Source: Siphonodentalium dalli (lineage: Eukaryota > Mollusca > Scaphopoda > Gadilida > Siphonodentaliidae). Taken from it: a stretch of 64,000 bases of DNA. Made by a program: the position numbers and the translations under genes. The notes under the pieces were generated by a model. The model worked only from the letters and a program-made list of their open reading frames with translations. It searched no databases and was not told the DNA's origin. Of this stretch, positions 25,501 through 40,500 are shown piece after piece; the first letter of the stretch is position 1; each line of letters opens with the position of its first letter. The stretch is from the NCBI GenBank assembly GCA_032622095.1, contig CP136062.1, positions 160,330,875 through 160,394,874 of the forward strand. Direction: 5' to 3'.

Positions 25501-28500
25501 TGTGTGAGAATTCACACCAGTGTTCGATATAATATCATAAATAATGCATGTCTTGTTGACTCTTCCTCATCTGGACCACTATTTTAGTCAACAAGCCATG
25601 CATTATCTATATAACACCGCTGATTAATCCACTGATTAATATTATCTGAGAGGTGATACATTGCAGGGTCACACAGGGTTCCAACAGGTCGGACATAAAA
25701 TGAATTTCATGGCCATTTTCTGACAATTTTCAACTTTAACCCTTTCTATAGTAATGATTCTCCCACCCAGCTGTAAAAGTATATTGGAATGGTCTATTAT
25801 TCATTAGGAGGGGTGTTCAGGAAAAATGAGCAGATAACAGACATCTAAAAAGACTATAGAAGTGAAGAAGGGATTTTATTTGATTGGTGGGAAATGTTCA
25901 GATAATAAGTTCAACAACGATCTATGAACTTATAATCTGAACATTTCCTAAGGGAACAAATCCTTTAAAGGTGCTCAATACAATTTGATGGTCCCCATAT
26001 CATCAGATTCCAACAACAACCACATTTTTAAAAATGCCGCTTCAGTTATCAGAATCGAGTAATTGCCCAAAAATAATGCTAACCACAGTCAACTATAGTA
26101 TAAAATTGTCCAAAACCTATTATTTATCAACATTTTGTTCAACGAAATTTTGACGGTTTGTCAAATATCTGACACATAAAAGACACTTGATTTTAGAGTT
26201 ATCCATCTTCATGTGCAATTTGGTCCGAGACCATCTTCTCGTCGACTGTTTACTGGGCCACCAAAAATTATGGGTGGATAAAAATAATAGATTTCAAACA
26301 TCGATATCTGATCACTCTGAGCTTTGATGGGTGGGTCCTCGACTTGAATCAAATATTTTTTACACCCGAAGCCAAGGAAATAGTAATTTGCAAGCGTTAA
26401 TTCGGATTATGCATCTTTAATGCGTTCAGTGAGCAGTGGTTATATACCACTGAAAATCAAGGGTATTCAAGACCCACCGTGGCATGTTAACCCTTTACCC
26501 AACAAACAGGCCAAAAACGGCCAAATAAAGCTGCAACAGCCTAAATTATCTTGGGTCTGTCTCAATAAAACCATACAAATATGGATATCATTGGAACCGG
26601 CTCATTGACCACATTGTGATGGTTACAGTTATGCCCTGTGCCAATGCATTCTCTTATATATGCGAGTCGACCATAGGTCGCCTCGCATATATAAGAGAAT
26701 GCATTGGCCTAAAAAAAAACTTTTTTTAACACTTCTTACCATTTTCTCTTACATTCTTTAACAATTTTATAATTTTTAATGTGTTAAGCCAATGCATTCT
26801 CTTATATATGCGAGGCGACCTATGGTCGACTCGCATATATAAGAGAATGCATTGGCACAGGGCCGTTCTGTTGGGTAAAGGGTTAACCCTTTAATGACGG
26901 GAGCTGAGCGAGTGAAGCATTAATGATCTCCCATGGGAGACTCTCATGATTGGTCTTAATCCTTTTGTTTTGACATATTTTTTCGAGTATAGCTCAGCTC
27001 AACTGTGAACCAGCAAGAAAGCACATGTCAAAACTATAGCATTAAGCTAATCGTGCACGTAAATTGTTTCGCAACAAAACGCTGATACGACCCAAATATG
27101 ATTGCTATGGGACATAGTGTGGCATGTTAACAGTGCCTTAACCCTTTCATGACGGGAGCTGAGCTGGTGCAGTATTAAATATTCTGTGCCAGTGCACTCC
27201 CTATGGGAGACTCACATCTATAAGAGAATGCACTGGCTTACAAGGTCAAGGTAAATATTGTTAGGTCAATGTATTCTCTTATATATGTGAGGCTCCCTAT
27301 GGGAGGCCAATCATATATAAGAGAATGTACTGGCTTACAACGTCAAGGTAAATTTTGTTAGGCCAATGTATTCTCTTATATATGCAAGGCTCCCTATGGG
27401 AGACTCGCATATATTAGAGAATGTACTGGCTTACAACGTCAAGGTAAATATTGTTAGGCCAATGTATTCTCTTATATATGCAAGGCTCCCTATGGGAGAC
27501 TCGCATATATTAGAGAATGTATTGCAACAGCCTTTTAGCAAAATTTCAGGAAGCTCCAATCAAGGAGATATATACACAATATGCTGATATCAAACCTTTT
27601 CCGCAGCTGGAACCTCCTCTGTATCTGGTTCGTACGTTTTACCACCAGTGAATCGAGATGCGAGGGCATTAGCCAGTGGTTTATATAACTTAGCGGATCG
27701 ACCAAACTCGTCTTTCTCCCGCTGTCGTTCCCATTCTGTCATGTGACCAGCAGCAACTTCTTCAAATGCCTCATTCTCTACAGACAGAAATCACAACCCA
27801 TTTAAAGAGGTACTGTACACTAAATCCAGCCATTTATGGCACCGAGTTAAAATCTCCTTCTGATAATTCAATTCAATTAATTTATTTCTAATTTCCTTAA
27901 CAAAGGCGTTGAGATAAATATATTCAATACGGTATATTAAAATATTTACATATCAACAAAAGCTGGGTAGTGTCACTAAAATCTAGGGTTCTGCAAATAT
28001 TCGATAATCGATTCGAAATTTGATTCACCAAAACAAATTTGAGTCGATTCGAGTCAAAATCATCAGTTCGAAATTTTGGAATATATAGGTGTACAGTTTC
28101 ATAGTCTATTATCCAGGGGAGTGTCAGGTTGCTTATCGATAGTCTGCCAACAAAATCACTACTTTTCAAAAATAACCCTCTCCAAGACCATGCAATGATT
28201 GATTGATTAGGTTTTAACATCACTTTAGCAAACAAAACCAATGATGATTTGCAATAACACATGTACCATATACTGTATTCAAGTTTAATTATTTTATTTG
28301 GGAATGTTACCAAATGTGTCATAAATCTATTTTATAAATGACCGACACAATTAGCGAGTTCATTGAAACTTAAGTATTACGATCTGACACATATGTGTGT
28401 TATTTGTGGTACTGGTATTAGAATTGTGTGTAGGTATACACAGTACATTTGAACTATATATGTAGGTTGTTGAACAAAGCCAAAACTACATTACGATAAT

Positions 28501-31500
28501 TCGATATTCGATAAAAATTCCCAAGTTGCAGGACCCTACTAAAATCCCCCTCTGGGAACCTCATTCTGCAGGACCCTACTAAAACCCCCCTCTGGGAACC
28601 TTATTCTGCAGGACCCTACTAAAATCCCCCCCTGGGAACCTCATTCTACTAAAATCCCCCCCTGGGAACCTCATTCTACTAAAATCCCCCTCTGGGAACC
28701 TCATTCTGCACCATATTTTCAGGCCTGGTTATTGTATGTAATCAGCAAAATGCAACTTAATTTCACGGAAATCTGCAGAATTTACTGACGGCTCAGAATT
28801 CACTGATGGAGAATTTGTAATTGCTGCAGGAATCGCACAATTTACGCGAAATGGTCATGGCCCATGCAGCCTGGAATGAACTTTAACCTATTTACCTGTC
28901 TTTCCTCTCTTTACTAACGACAGGTATTCATCGTATCTTTTTTGTTTAGAAAGATCTTTCGAAAATGGTTTGAACATCTGTGTTGAATGGAATGTTGGGC
29001 TGGATTTCTGCACAAGCGCCATTCTTTGTTCATGTTCTTTACATTGTTGTGCCGATGTCTCCCGCTCTTTTTGGGCTTCGATATTTTTCTTGGTGACTTC
29101 AATCTTTTCCTGGTGTGCTTTTGGTACCAAGTCAAAAACAGAATCTTCAAAGAAAGAAAATAGAATTATTCCTTTCATCAACAATGATGATGCCTGTGAC
29201 AACTTTTATTAAGATGACTGTTCCTATACAACCATGAGTTTAGTGTGCCTGTCATTTGCAAAATGAGGTCCCCAGAGGGTGAATTTAGTGATGCTATCCC
29301 GCATAGCGGGGCTAGCATCACTAAATTCACCCTCTGGGGACCTCAATCTGCTTAGGCCTCTTCTTCTCTGCAAAGTTTCTTTATTATCAAATTTCTATAG
29401 AAACTTCTTCACATAGATTCTATTTCTTTTTTAGTTTAGTTTCTCTATATCCCCAAGTTGGCAGATGACACATTGCATAATTGAGGTTCCCAATGGGTGT
29501 ACATAACAATATTCACCATTTGGGAACTTCACTCTGAGTCTATGTCTCCCATAGCAGATGAGGCCATGCAGAATGAGGTCCCCAGAGGGTGAATTTGGTG
29601 ATGCTAGCCCACTATGTGGGATAGCGTCACTAAATTCACACTCTGGGGACCTCAGTCTGCAAATGACAGGCACACTAAACTCAGGCGTGTTCCTAAAAGG
29701 TGACAAACTGCCCCCTTCTAGTGGAACCCTAACTTATAAGGTAATAATAAACAATGTTTGTGCTCAAAGTGGAAAACTGCTAATGAATATCTGCCACTAT
29801 GGTATACCTTTTAAAGGGGGACTGTACACTTAATCCGACTCATTTTCATTATAAATACCATGTTGTTTGTATTGTTCATAGAGCACATGAGTGTATTTTG
29901 CACTAATCCATGGCTCAAATTCATTCGTTTGTTGCATATCTTCTGTTGAGTATAAAAGGAGATGGTCCCATAAATTACCGGATTTAGTGTGCAGTACCCC
30001 TTTAAGAGAAGAGAAGTATTTGTTGCAATTAAAGACATATTGTGGACTTATTTCATTGAATAAAACTGATACATTAATTTCCAAACACTGGAAGAATGTT
30101 GCATTCAACTAAGATTGTTGAAATTTCCAACTACAATGACTGTACCATCTCAGATAATACAGCGACAAACAAATGTAAATATTTACTACTTTATTCCTTA
30201 TTTTAGAATGCTTATTTCCGGTACATTCTGAATACCTGAACAGAGTGTTCCACTTTTAACAATAAATTTTCATCCTCGGGGTGTGACAAAACTGAAATAT
30301 TCATACATTATTAGGTTTAATTTGAACCCTTAACATTACGAGCTTCTTAACCCTTTCATGATGAGGTCCCCAGAGGGTGATTTTGGTGATGCTAGCCCAC
30401 TATGCAGGATAGTGTCACTAAATTCACCCTTTGGGGACCTCATTCTACAAATGCAAACTCAGGCTTGTTCCTAAACTGCCCCCCAGTGGAAACCCTGTCA
30501 TATAAGGTAATAACAAAGAATGTTTGTGCTCAAAATGGAAAACTGCTAATGAATATCTGCTGCTGTGGTATATCTTTTAAAGGGGGACTGTACACTGAAT
30601 CCGATTCATTTTCATTATAAATACCATGTTGTTTGTATCGATCATAGAGCACATTAGTGTATTTTGCACTAATCAATGACTCAAATTCATTCATTTGTTG
30701 CATATATTCTGTTGAATATAAAAGGAGATGGTCCCATATATGACCGGATTTAGTGTACAGTACCCCTATAAGAGAAGAGAAGTATTTGTTGTAATTAAAG
30801 ACATATTGTAGATTTATTTCAGTGAATAAAACCGATACATTAATATCCAAACACTTTGTCCACTGGAAGAATGTTGCAATCAAATAGGATTGTTGAAATT
30901 TCCAACTACATCGACTGTACCATTTCAGATAATACAGCGTTTGAACGATGCACATATGTAAATATTTAATACTGTTTTCCTTATTATAGCATGCTTATTT
31001 CATATTACCGGTACATTCTGAACACCTGAGCGGAATGTTCAACTTTAACAATAAATTTTCATCCTTGGGGTGTGACAAAACTGAAATATTCATACATTAT
31101 TAGGTTTACTTTAATTTGAACCCTTAACATTACTAGCTTGTTAACCATATCATGATGCGAGCTGCACTGGTGCAGCATAAAAGATCCTGTGGCAGAATGT
31201 TCTCCCATAGGGAGCCTCGCATATATAACAGAATTCAATGGCTTACAAGGTAAAGGTAAATATTGTTAGGCCAATGCATTCTCTTATATCCTCCCTATGG
31301 GAGACTCGTATACAAGAGAATGGATTGACACATGGTTTTCGCTAAATTTCAGGAAGTTCCAGTCAAAGAAGGGTTAACAATACGGGCTGCTTAAATTTCA
31401 GCTAATAAAAATTAAATATACCATTGGAGTGGGTACTTTTAGAACTGAATGGAAGAATCCACACAACAGTGAATGGGTTAAGCAAACATTTTCATCAAAC

Positions 31501-34500
31501 TTCAATAAAGGGGGCATGCTGGATAAAACTCATGTGATGGGTATGTGAATATTTAATACATAATGTTGATCATCAAAGTATAAATATTAACACAGGCGTT
31601 TCGTTTCATCCAGCATGACATCTCGGCTTAAAGGCCCACTTAAGTTTCGAACCCCCAGATCACATATATAAAATATATGCCATATTATATACCATTTGAA
31701 AGAGGAAGCTCCAAAACATTGTTTTATCAAATTATCCGGTGTAATAAACTGTGAACATGTTGTTTTTGTTGAGTTACCGGCATGTTTTTGTGCTTAAGTT
31801 TCATCTGGTTTTGTTGCGTAAAGTGTATTATTTTCAATGGAGGGGGGAATAACTCTATATTTTAAAGATAGAGTTATTCCCCTTCCGTTGAAAATAAATT
31901 TTTAGTTTCAATTCTGTTGCATTCTGGGAGCCATAACGGGGGAAATCTTTTTATGATATCAACTGTTTTCTATTTCTCTATGGGCATCTTTTGAGACAGA
32001 CATTTCAAATGGTGATGAATTATAGTATTTTAATCATATTTTATGGCATAGATTGTTATTAAAACCGTATATCAAGGCACTATAAAAACATTATATGTGA
32101 CTCGAAAATTAAGTGGGCCTTTAACTCTATTACGACAGGAGCTGCATTGGTGCAGCATTGAAGGTCATGTGCCAGTGCATTCTCTCATATATGCAAGTCT
32201 CCCATAGGGAGCCTTGCATATATAAGAAAATGCACTGGCTTACAAGGTCAAGGTAAATATTGTTAGGCCAATGTATTCTCTTATATATGAAAGGCTCCCT
32301 ATGGGAGACTCGCATATATAAGAGAATGCATTGGCACAGGGTTTTCGCAAAATTTCAGGAAGCTCCAGTCATGGAATGGTTAAGAGAAGTTAATGGAACA
32401 TTTGCATCCAACTTCAATGAAGAGGGGTTCATACTGGATAACTGACAAGTGATAGGTATGTGAATATTTTATACTTTGCTGATCAAAGTATAAAATATTC
32501 ACATACCCATCACAGGCGTTTCATCCAGCATGACCCCTCGGCTTAAGGCATTCAAGGTGTTCTTCTTCTTTGAATCATTCTTTTCTACTTGGAACTAGAC
32601 TAAGGCCACACTAAGTTTATTGTCTATTTCTCTGACACTTTTGTTTCCAAAATGGGCAGGCAGGTTTTGCCATTTATTTTTTACCTACTTTTTACGACCA
32701 AAATTCCCAGCAGACAGGTATTTTATGGACTTACTAATGAAATAACAAAAACATTGTTGGATGTGAAAAATTACTTTTCATGATTAAGGGTTGACACAAT
32801 TTCAGTGTAACTGTCAACCAAAGTAGATCCAGTTTACACAAACCAAAAAGAAAACTTTAATTTATCAAAAATAACAAAGGGAAATATCAAATACAAGTTG
32901 AAATGTATCTAGCGAGATATGTGACCATTAGCGGATACAGATTGTGGTCATCACACTGTGAAGCCAAGTGGCAGGATTTATTATTTTTTATTTTTGGTGG
33001 GCCATAAAAAGCACCCATGCCATATTTTTATGAGGAAACAGATGTCTGAGAAACAGAGCATTAATTTTGAATGGCCCAACTATTATTAGAAATTGGCACA
33101 TACCCATCACAGGTGTTTCATCCAGCATGACTCCTCGGCTTAAAGCATTCAAGGTGTTCTTCTTCTTTGAATCACTCATTTCCGGTTGGACAGCCGGTCC
33201 CGAGAACCGATGGAATGGTTTAAAATTCTTTGGCAAATCAGGTGGAGGAAATCTCTTCTTTGGCTTCAATGTTGTGTTACTCAGAGTAAAACCCTCGAGA
33301 ACCTTTCCAATATATGAGAGAGGAGTCTGTAGTTTGCCTGAAAAATAAAAGTGGACGTCACAATCTACACAAAAATAAAATTAATCTAAAACTGAAAATT
33401 CAACTGTGCTAAATTCAACCAGCTAGAACGTTCTCCTCTTGCACATAAAGTGTATAGGACAAGCATACATGTACCTTATTAATAAGCTTTTTAACATCCT
33501 TACAACATTCATAGTAAATCTTTTTTATGATATATACGATGATATAGATATTTAGAGGAATTACTTGGTTGGTTTGATACAGGCCTGATGTCACCTCATA
33601 TCAGTCTGAGACCTTGTCTGAGGCCTTCGGTCTCAGGTTGATATGTGGATACCGAGGGCTGATATCAGGCCTATAATATCAAACCAACCAAGTAATACCA
33701 TATTTATTAATTAGATCACATATCAGTTTGATCATCGCTGGGGCGTGGCAAAATACGCCCATGGAAATCCAACAAAGGGCCATAGCTCTGGTGAAAATTG
33801 GCAGGTGGAACCCAAATTCGAACTTAACTTGTATTTTGGGCTAGTAAACTCACATATCAAATTTTTTCATTTCATTAAGTTCAGACATACTAATGTTATC
33901 ACCTGGAAATGAAAATTGAGTGCAAATTCCAACAAAAAGGGCCATAAAACTGGTGAAAATTGGCAGGCGGAAGCAAAATTCTAAATTGACCTGTATTTTG
34001 GGCTAGTAAACTCACATACCAAATTTCATTCCATTAAGTTCAGACTTTATAAAGTTATCACCTGGAAACGAAAAGCGAAATGGACAGAACGACGGACGGA
34101 CAGAACAATAACATAATATGTTCCGTTTTTTTTAAACGGGCGTATAATAAAGAATACAAAACGTAAGAAGTATGTGCAATTCTTATTATTTGCTCCTTAA
34201 TTCTGGACAAATTAATCTAAAGGCAATGATTTCGCTAATGATAAGTCATTGCATATATTCCATATATAAGAATGGCGTTATGTGCTGCCAATTTGACATA
34301 AAATTTATTGAGACACTCTATTGGCACTCATTCACTCCATTGAAGTGTTCCACGTCACATTTAACCCCATTCATGATGGGATCTGTGCTGGTACAGCATT
34401 AAAGATCCTGTGTCAGTGCACTCTCTTATATATGTGAGTCCCCCATAGGGAGTCTCATATATATAAATAAGAGAATGCACTGGCTTACAGGTCAAGGTAA

Positions 34501-37500
34501 ATACTGTTAGGCTCATGTATTCTCTTATATATGCGAGGCTCCCTATGGGAGACTGGCATATATAAGAGAGTGCATTGGCAAAGGGCTTTCGCAAAAATTA
34601 AGGAAGCTCCAGTCATGGAAGGGTTAAGGCACTATTTACACAAGCAACACTCTGTCCCGGTTAGCAACCGTATTTGGGTTGTATCGGCATTTTGTTGTGA
34701 TTGTCACACAACGAGCAAAAAGAATTTATGCCCACGATTGGCCTAATCCTGTTGTTTTGACATGTGCTTTCTCGCTGGTTCACAGTTGAGCTGACCTACA
34801 GTAATGCCCTAAGTAATCGACTCCTTAACCACAGCAGAATTATGGGTAACTTTCCAATGAATGGCAACAAGCCATATTTCCGACAAAATCCTGAAAAATT
34901 ACCCATAATTCTGCTGTGGTTAAGGGGTCGATTATTTAGAGCATTACTGTATACTCGAAAAGCATGTGTCAAAACAAGAGGATTAACCCTTTACCCAACA
35001 GAACGGCCCTGTGCCAATGCATTCTCTTATATATGCGAGTCGACCATGAATGGATTGGCTTAACACATTAAAAATTAGGCCAATGCATTCTCTTATATAT
35101 GCGAGGTGACCTATGGTCGACTCGCATATATAAGAGAATGCATTGGCACAGGGCATAACTATAACCATCACAATGTTGTCAATGAGCCGGTTCCAATGAT
35201 ATCCATATTTGTATGGTTTTATTGAGACAGACCCAAGATAATTTAGGCTGTTGCAGCTTTATTTGGCCGTTTTTGGCCGGTTTGTTGGGTAAAGGGTTAA
35301 GACCAACGGTGGGCATGAATCATCTCACTAGTTGTATGACAGTCAAAATACATCGCTAGACGGGGCATAGAGTATATAGTAGCATGTGTTATAAGTACTT
35401 AAATCACCCTGCCCAAGGTGACGGAGGATTGTAGCCAATCAGATTGTGTGTTACAACCAGAAATGGGGGGGGGTCATTATTATCTAACCATGTTTGCCTG
35501 GAGCTGTCCATCCAAATGAATTGTCCTTCTCGTCATCCATAGTCATGTCATAGTTTGACATGTGATCTCTGGAATATATGTCATCATCCTGTTCCTCAAG
35601 GGCACCAACTCCGAAAGCCTGAAATGACAATGTGATCAGAGTTCACACTGCTACTTGCCAAATTTGCCAATGGCAAAAATAATTCTCATTTGGCAAAAAA
35701 TATTTTCATTTGACAAAAGTTTTGGCAAGTCACTTTTTAATTCTCAAGAAAGTTGAAAAATATCAGTCAATCAATAACATTCATTTCAGGAAACTCTTAC
35801 AATATAACTATATTAGTGGTGTTTTATATGGTTTAGGAAAATTCACAACCCTATTAAAGGTGCAATTAATCTGATAGCATTAATATCGATGGGGATGGAT
35901 TACCCATAGTTGGTGTGGTGGTATTTACATAGCTAATCCTCTTGTTATGTGCCCTTCTGATGAAGCAACCCTTCTACGATTTTATTGTTTGGTGATTTGG
36001 TTCATTGTTTTTGAGATGCGAGTATAATATTAACTAACTGCTTTCCTATCGATATCAAAAGTCGTTCAAACTGCGAGTGTCTAAACATAAGACTTATAAC
36101 GTTGCAGAAAATGACTAGTACCAACAGGGATAGCATATGCTAAAAGAGTTTTGCAAAAATATTTTCATTTTGTAAAAGTTAATTTTGTTCCAGTGCAGAC
36201 CCTGAACATGATTAGCTGACAGATCAACTCCGAAAGACTGAATTGACAAGATGATCATTGAAGGTAAGAATTTCAAAAGCATGAAAAAAACCATGCGATT
36301 GGTAGAGGCACCAACAACTAAAGCTTGAAAAGACAATTTGATAATCAGAGGTATCAATACAATGGAAGCATGACCTGTGAAAGCTCAACATTTTTATCAA
36401 CTGTTCTGTATTCAATGAAATGGATTCTATACTCAACGCAACTATCTGATATACTAAATACATACATGACCCCTCATTCCTTTCTTGCTGCCCCTCCCTG
36501 ATGGTGTCGGTTCATCGAATAGTCTGATATGAGTTGACGGCAGCGCTGACTTGGGGTCAAGGCCACTATACTCCAGTCCATGTGTGTTATTCTTTGGCTT
36601 GAATGAAACTGGAGTCGTGTCTTTTGGTGCAAAGGTCACATTTGCTGGCAGAGCATCATCCGAAAGCTGATAAAGTAAATAGCACATTTGTTCAATATTA
36701 GATTAGACAGTCAATTCAACCCCTTCCATGTCCTTTGGTCTGAAATATTTGCTCCAAACTAGGTTTCATCCCACTTGTCACCAGGCCTGCATATTTCAAA
36801 ATGATGCGCAACCTATTTTCGTTTTCCTGGTTTGTGCTTAGGTAACCCATAGGTTACCATAAGAGTTACACAAACTATTATAATGACTACAACTGGTATT
36901 ATTACCACTTTATAGGGCGTTCTCTAGGCCATTGTTAATGTTTTTCGGGGCATTCCAAATAGCGTATTGTTACCAAAACAGCGGGCCGCTGGCCGATAAT
37001 GAGAAGCCTAGTTCAATATCGGCCCGCCGCCCGGAAACTATAGATCTCGTTTATTATCGCGAGAGTTACGTCCCTTCAACTTCCGATTATTATGGCGTGT
37101 TTATTTCAAGAAAATAATGGGAAGATGTATCCGATTTCCTCGACACAAAAGTGGTTTTATGATTGGAATTCACGCTATATGATTGAATTATTGTATCAAG
37201 CGTATGTATGCATTGATACTTTTAGCTGTCAACCTCTCATTGGTTGTTACTCGTCTCCAATGCTGGGTTTTCCCCTGTCCTATTTTCGAGACTCCGTCAG
37301 TCCGTGTCAGCTGACAAGTCAAATGATATCAAACTTAAATGTTCTTAAAAATATTTCTCTCTTAATCTACTTCATTATTCCACTAAATCCTCAAATGGGT
37401 CAAATGTCCACAACTGTGGTAATAGTAATAACATGATTTCATCGGGCATTATGGTTTATTAACGGCCCTCTGGAATGATTAACAGCCCTCGGGCCTATTA

Positions 37501-40500
37501 GCGTCCCTCGACTTCGTCTCGGGCCGCTAATAAGCCCTTGGGCTGTTAATCATTCCAGCCGGGCCGTTAATAAACCATAACGCCCTCAAAAATCATGTTA
37601 TTGTTATATTGTCAACAACTAATGGGCAACTCATTGAACTAATGAATTTGAATGTTGCATAGGGCGCCTTACATATATAAGAGAATACATTGGCCTAACA
37701 ATATTTACCTTGATCTTGTAAGCCAGTGCATTCCCTTATGTATGCGAGGCTCCCTATTGGTGACTCGCATATATAAGAAAATGCACTGGCACAGGATCTT
37801 TAATGCTACACCAGCGCAGCTCCCATCATGAAAGGGATAATTAAGGTGAGAATCAGTGATCGCAAGACCTACAGAAAACTTTGTCGCGACCTGTTTTTCG
37901 TTCGTGGCATTTTCAGTTTCGGAAACCTACAGGGGAACTGAACTGTCGGTCATTCGCCTCAAATTGGTAGGCCTGGGTTACTGAAAATGAGGACTATTTA
38001 CTTGCGCCAGTCCATGCTGGACGCAAGTAATGTTTTCGGTTCGGATCTTTGTCTGTCTGTCCTTCCGCGAACATGTTACGTAATACCGGAAGTACATATT
38101 GTAAAAAAATGAACACGCGCTAATATGAAATGGTTGCATCAATTGTAATTTAAATCCACATATATACTTAATTTGCATTGTTATCTGGTTTTATTTTGGT
38201 AATAAATCGTTCATAAATGAACAATATTGAAAAATTTCAAAAAATTCAAAAACTTCAAAAACTTCAAAAACTTCAAAAATTTCAAAAACTTCAAAAACTT
38301 CAAAAACTTCAAAAATTTCAAAAACTTCAAAAATTAAAAAAATTCTAAAAAATTCTAAAACTTCAAAAATTTCAAAAACTTCACAAATTTCAAAAACTTC
38401 AAAAAATTCAAAAATTTCAAAAACTTCACAAATTTCAAAAAACTTAGTAATTTTTATAGGCGCCAAATTACCATCCAAGACGTATACCCTTATAAACTGC
38501 GGGTCAGTCCTAGTAACGCGCACGTCAACGCGTTTGAAGTTTTCAATGCGAATGTCACTTTAACATTATCCCACAGTGAGTGCCTAGTGTCACTTTAACA
38601 TTCATCCATAGTGAGTGCCTTGTGTCACTTTAACAATCATCCCCCGTGATTATTTTTCATAATAATAAATAGTGTTTATAAAGTGTGTCTGGAAAATCAA
38701 CACTTTGTGTGTTTATTATAAAACGATATGACATGTTTTAATATAAACACTAGTGTTTATTCATGTCCCTTTAATATTCAAATACTGAGTGCATTTTGTC
38801 CCTTTAATATTCAGGGCGGAAGCTGCCCATCGTTCATCGAGGTCATCACGTGATATACATGTAGATAATACATCGTTCACATGGAGAGACTTCGTTCAGC
38901 GAGCGCAGTGTGTCACTATAACATTCAAGACTGAAGCTATCCCCATCAAGGTCCTCACGTAATATACATGTAGATAATACACCATGCATCGAAGTGGCCT
39001 AAATCTGATAGTTGGTTAACAGGTAAAAAACACTACCAATATGTCTCACCTGTAATTAGATCGGATAGAGTTATCGTTCCTAATATGCAGCCAACTGGGG
39101 TCCATATCATCATAACAGGGGTATTATGTCCGTACACACAACTATTTCAGCGATGGATGAACAGAGATTTGATATCTAGATTTTTGTTATCGATCTCTCA
39201 AACGAGGGGCCAGCACCCGTGGTTCAAACTGTTGTTGGCAAGACACCACACAACATGCCAAATGTGTGATGGGCGCAAGTATAGGCAGCTCCAGTGAGTG
39301 CATTCTAGTTTATTATGCATTTCTTCATCCAAGAAACCTGTGAGGCCTATTCCCCCGGATTCATTATAGTTGATTATTTGAACATATTTAAATTTATACT
39401 AATAATAACAAGAGTTCATCCAAAATCTTTGATGAGGTGAACAGGAACCCGGCCCTGACTGGGGTACAGCCTGTATTGTAGCTGTCGTGGGTATGGACAG
39501 ACGGACAAGCTGATTCCAATATAGCCCCCCCACCCCCACCCAATAATTTTGTTATGGGAGTATAATTATTAGCTGAACATCCATATAAATGAATAAATGG
39601 AAATCTAAATGGTGTATTTAACCAATTAACCAATTTAACCAACCAGTTATTAAAAGGATAGTGTAATGAAACTCACTTCAGACTCTGAATCTGATGGTGG
39701 TAAAGCACAGCCGTATGTCTTCTGTTCTTTATCTGTACAAAACAATACTTTTACATTAGTCATAACTGAAATAAATGTGTCACTGCCAAAGTCTACAACA
39801 AATCTTAACCCTTTGATGACGGGAGATGCGCTGGTGCAGCATTAAAGACCATTTGCCAGTAGCACTCTCTTATATATGCGAGTCTCCCATAGAGAGCCTA
39901 TCATATATATAAGAGAATACACTGGCTTACAAGATCAAGGTAAATAGTGTTAGGCCAATGCATTCTCTTATATATGTGAACTCAGTATAAACTCTCAAGC
40001 CTTGCAATATTGTGCTGGACATTTGCAGAATGAGGTCCCCATAGGGTGAATTTAGTGACTGTACCCCATACAGCATGCTAGCATAGTCAAATTCATCCTC
40101 TGGGGGACCTCATTCTGCTTAGGCCTCAACTTCTCTGGGAGACCTAAGATCAGATTGAAGTTCCACAGTTAAAGTTGGTGATGTTCACCCATTGGTCACC
40201 TCGATTATGCATTTTATCTTCTACAAATTAGGGGATATCAAAATTGAATAGAAAGGAAAAAGTAACTAAAAACAATGTTAATTTGAGACTATAGATACTT
40301 CCCAGAAGATGAGCCCTGATGAGAATTAGGTCTCCAGAGGGAGAATTCAGTAATGGTAGACGCTTTGTGAGGTAGCATCACTAAATTCACTCTCTGGTGA
40401 CATCATTCTGCAAATGACGGACATACTATTTCAAGGCTTGTAAAATCTATTTTCAGTTGAATGAACCTCACATGCATCAGACATTCATACAACAATAGAA

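Noticed and set aside
27142-27569. Regularly spaced palindromes resembling a CRISPR array
   Set aside because: They are transposon hairpins in a eukaryotic intron, with no unique spacers and no cas genes.
37092-37436. 114-codon plus-strand ORF
   Set aside because: No recognisable motif; it lies in a GPATCH1 intron and ends in a palindromic repeat. Most likely a chance frame.
38191-38523. Minus-strand ORF of repeated Phe-Glu-Val/Ile
   Set aside because: It is the translation of the (CTTCAAAAA)n repeat and has no other protein features.
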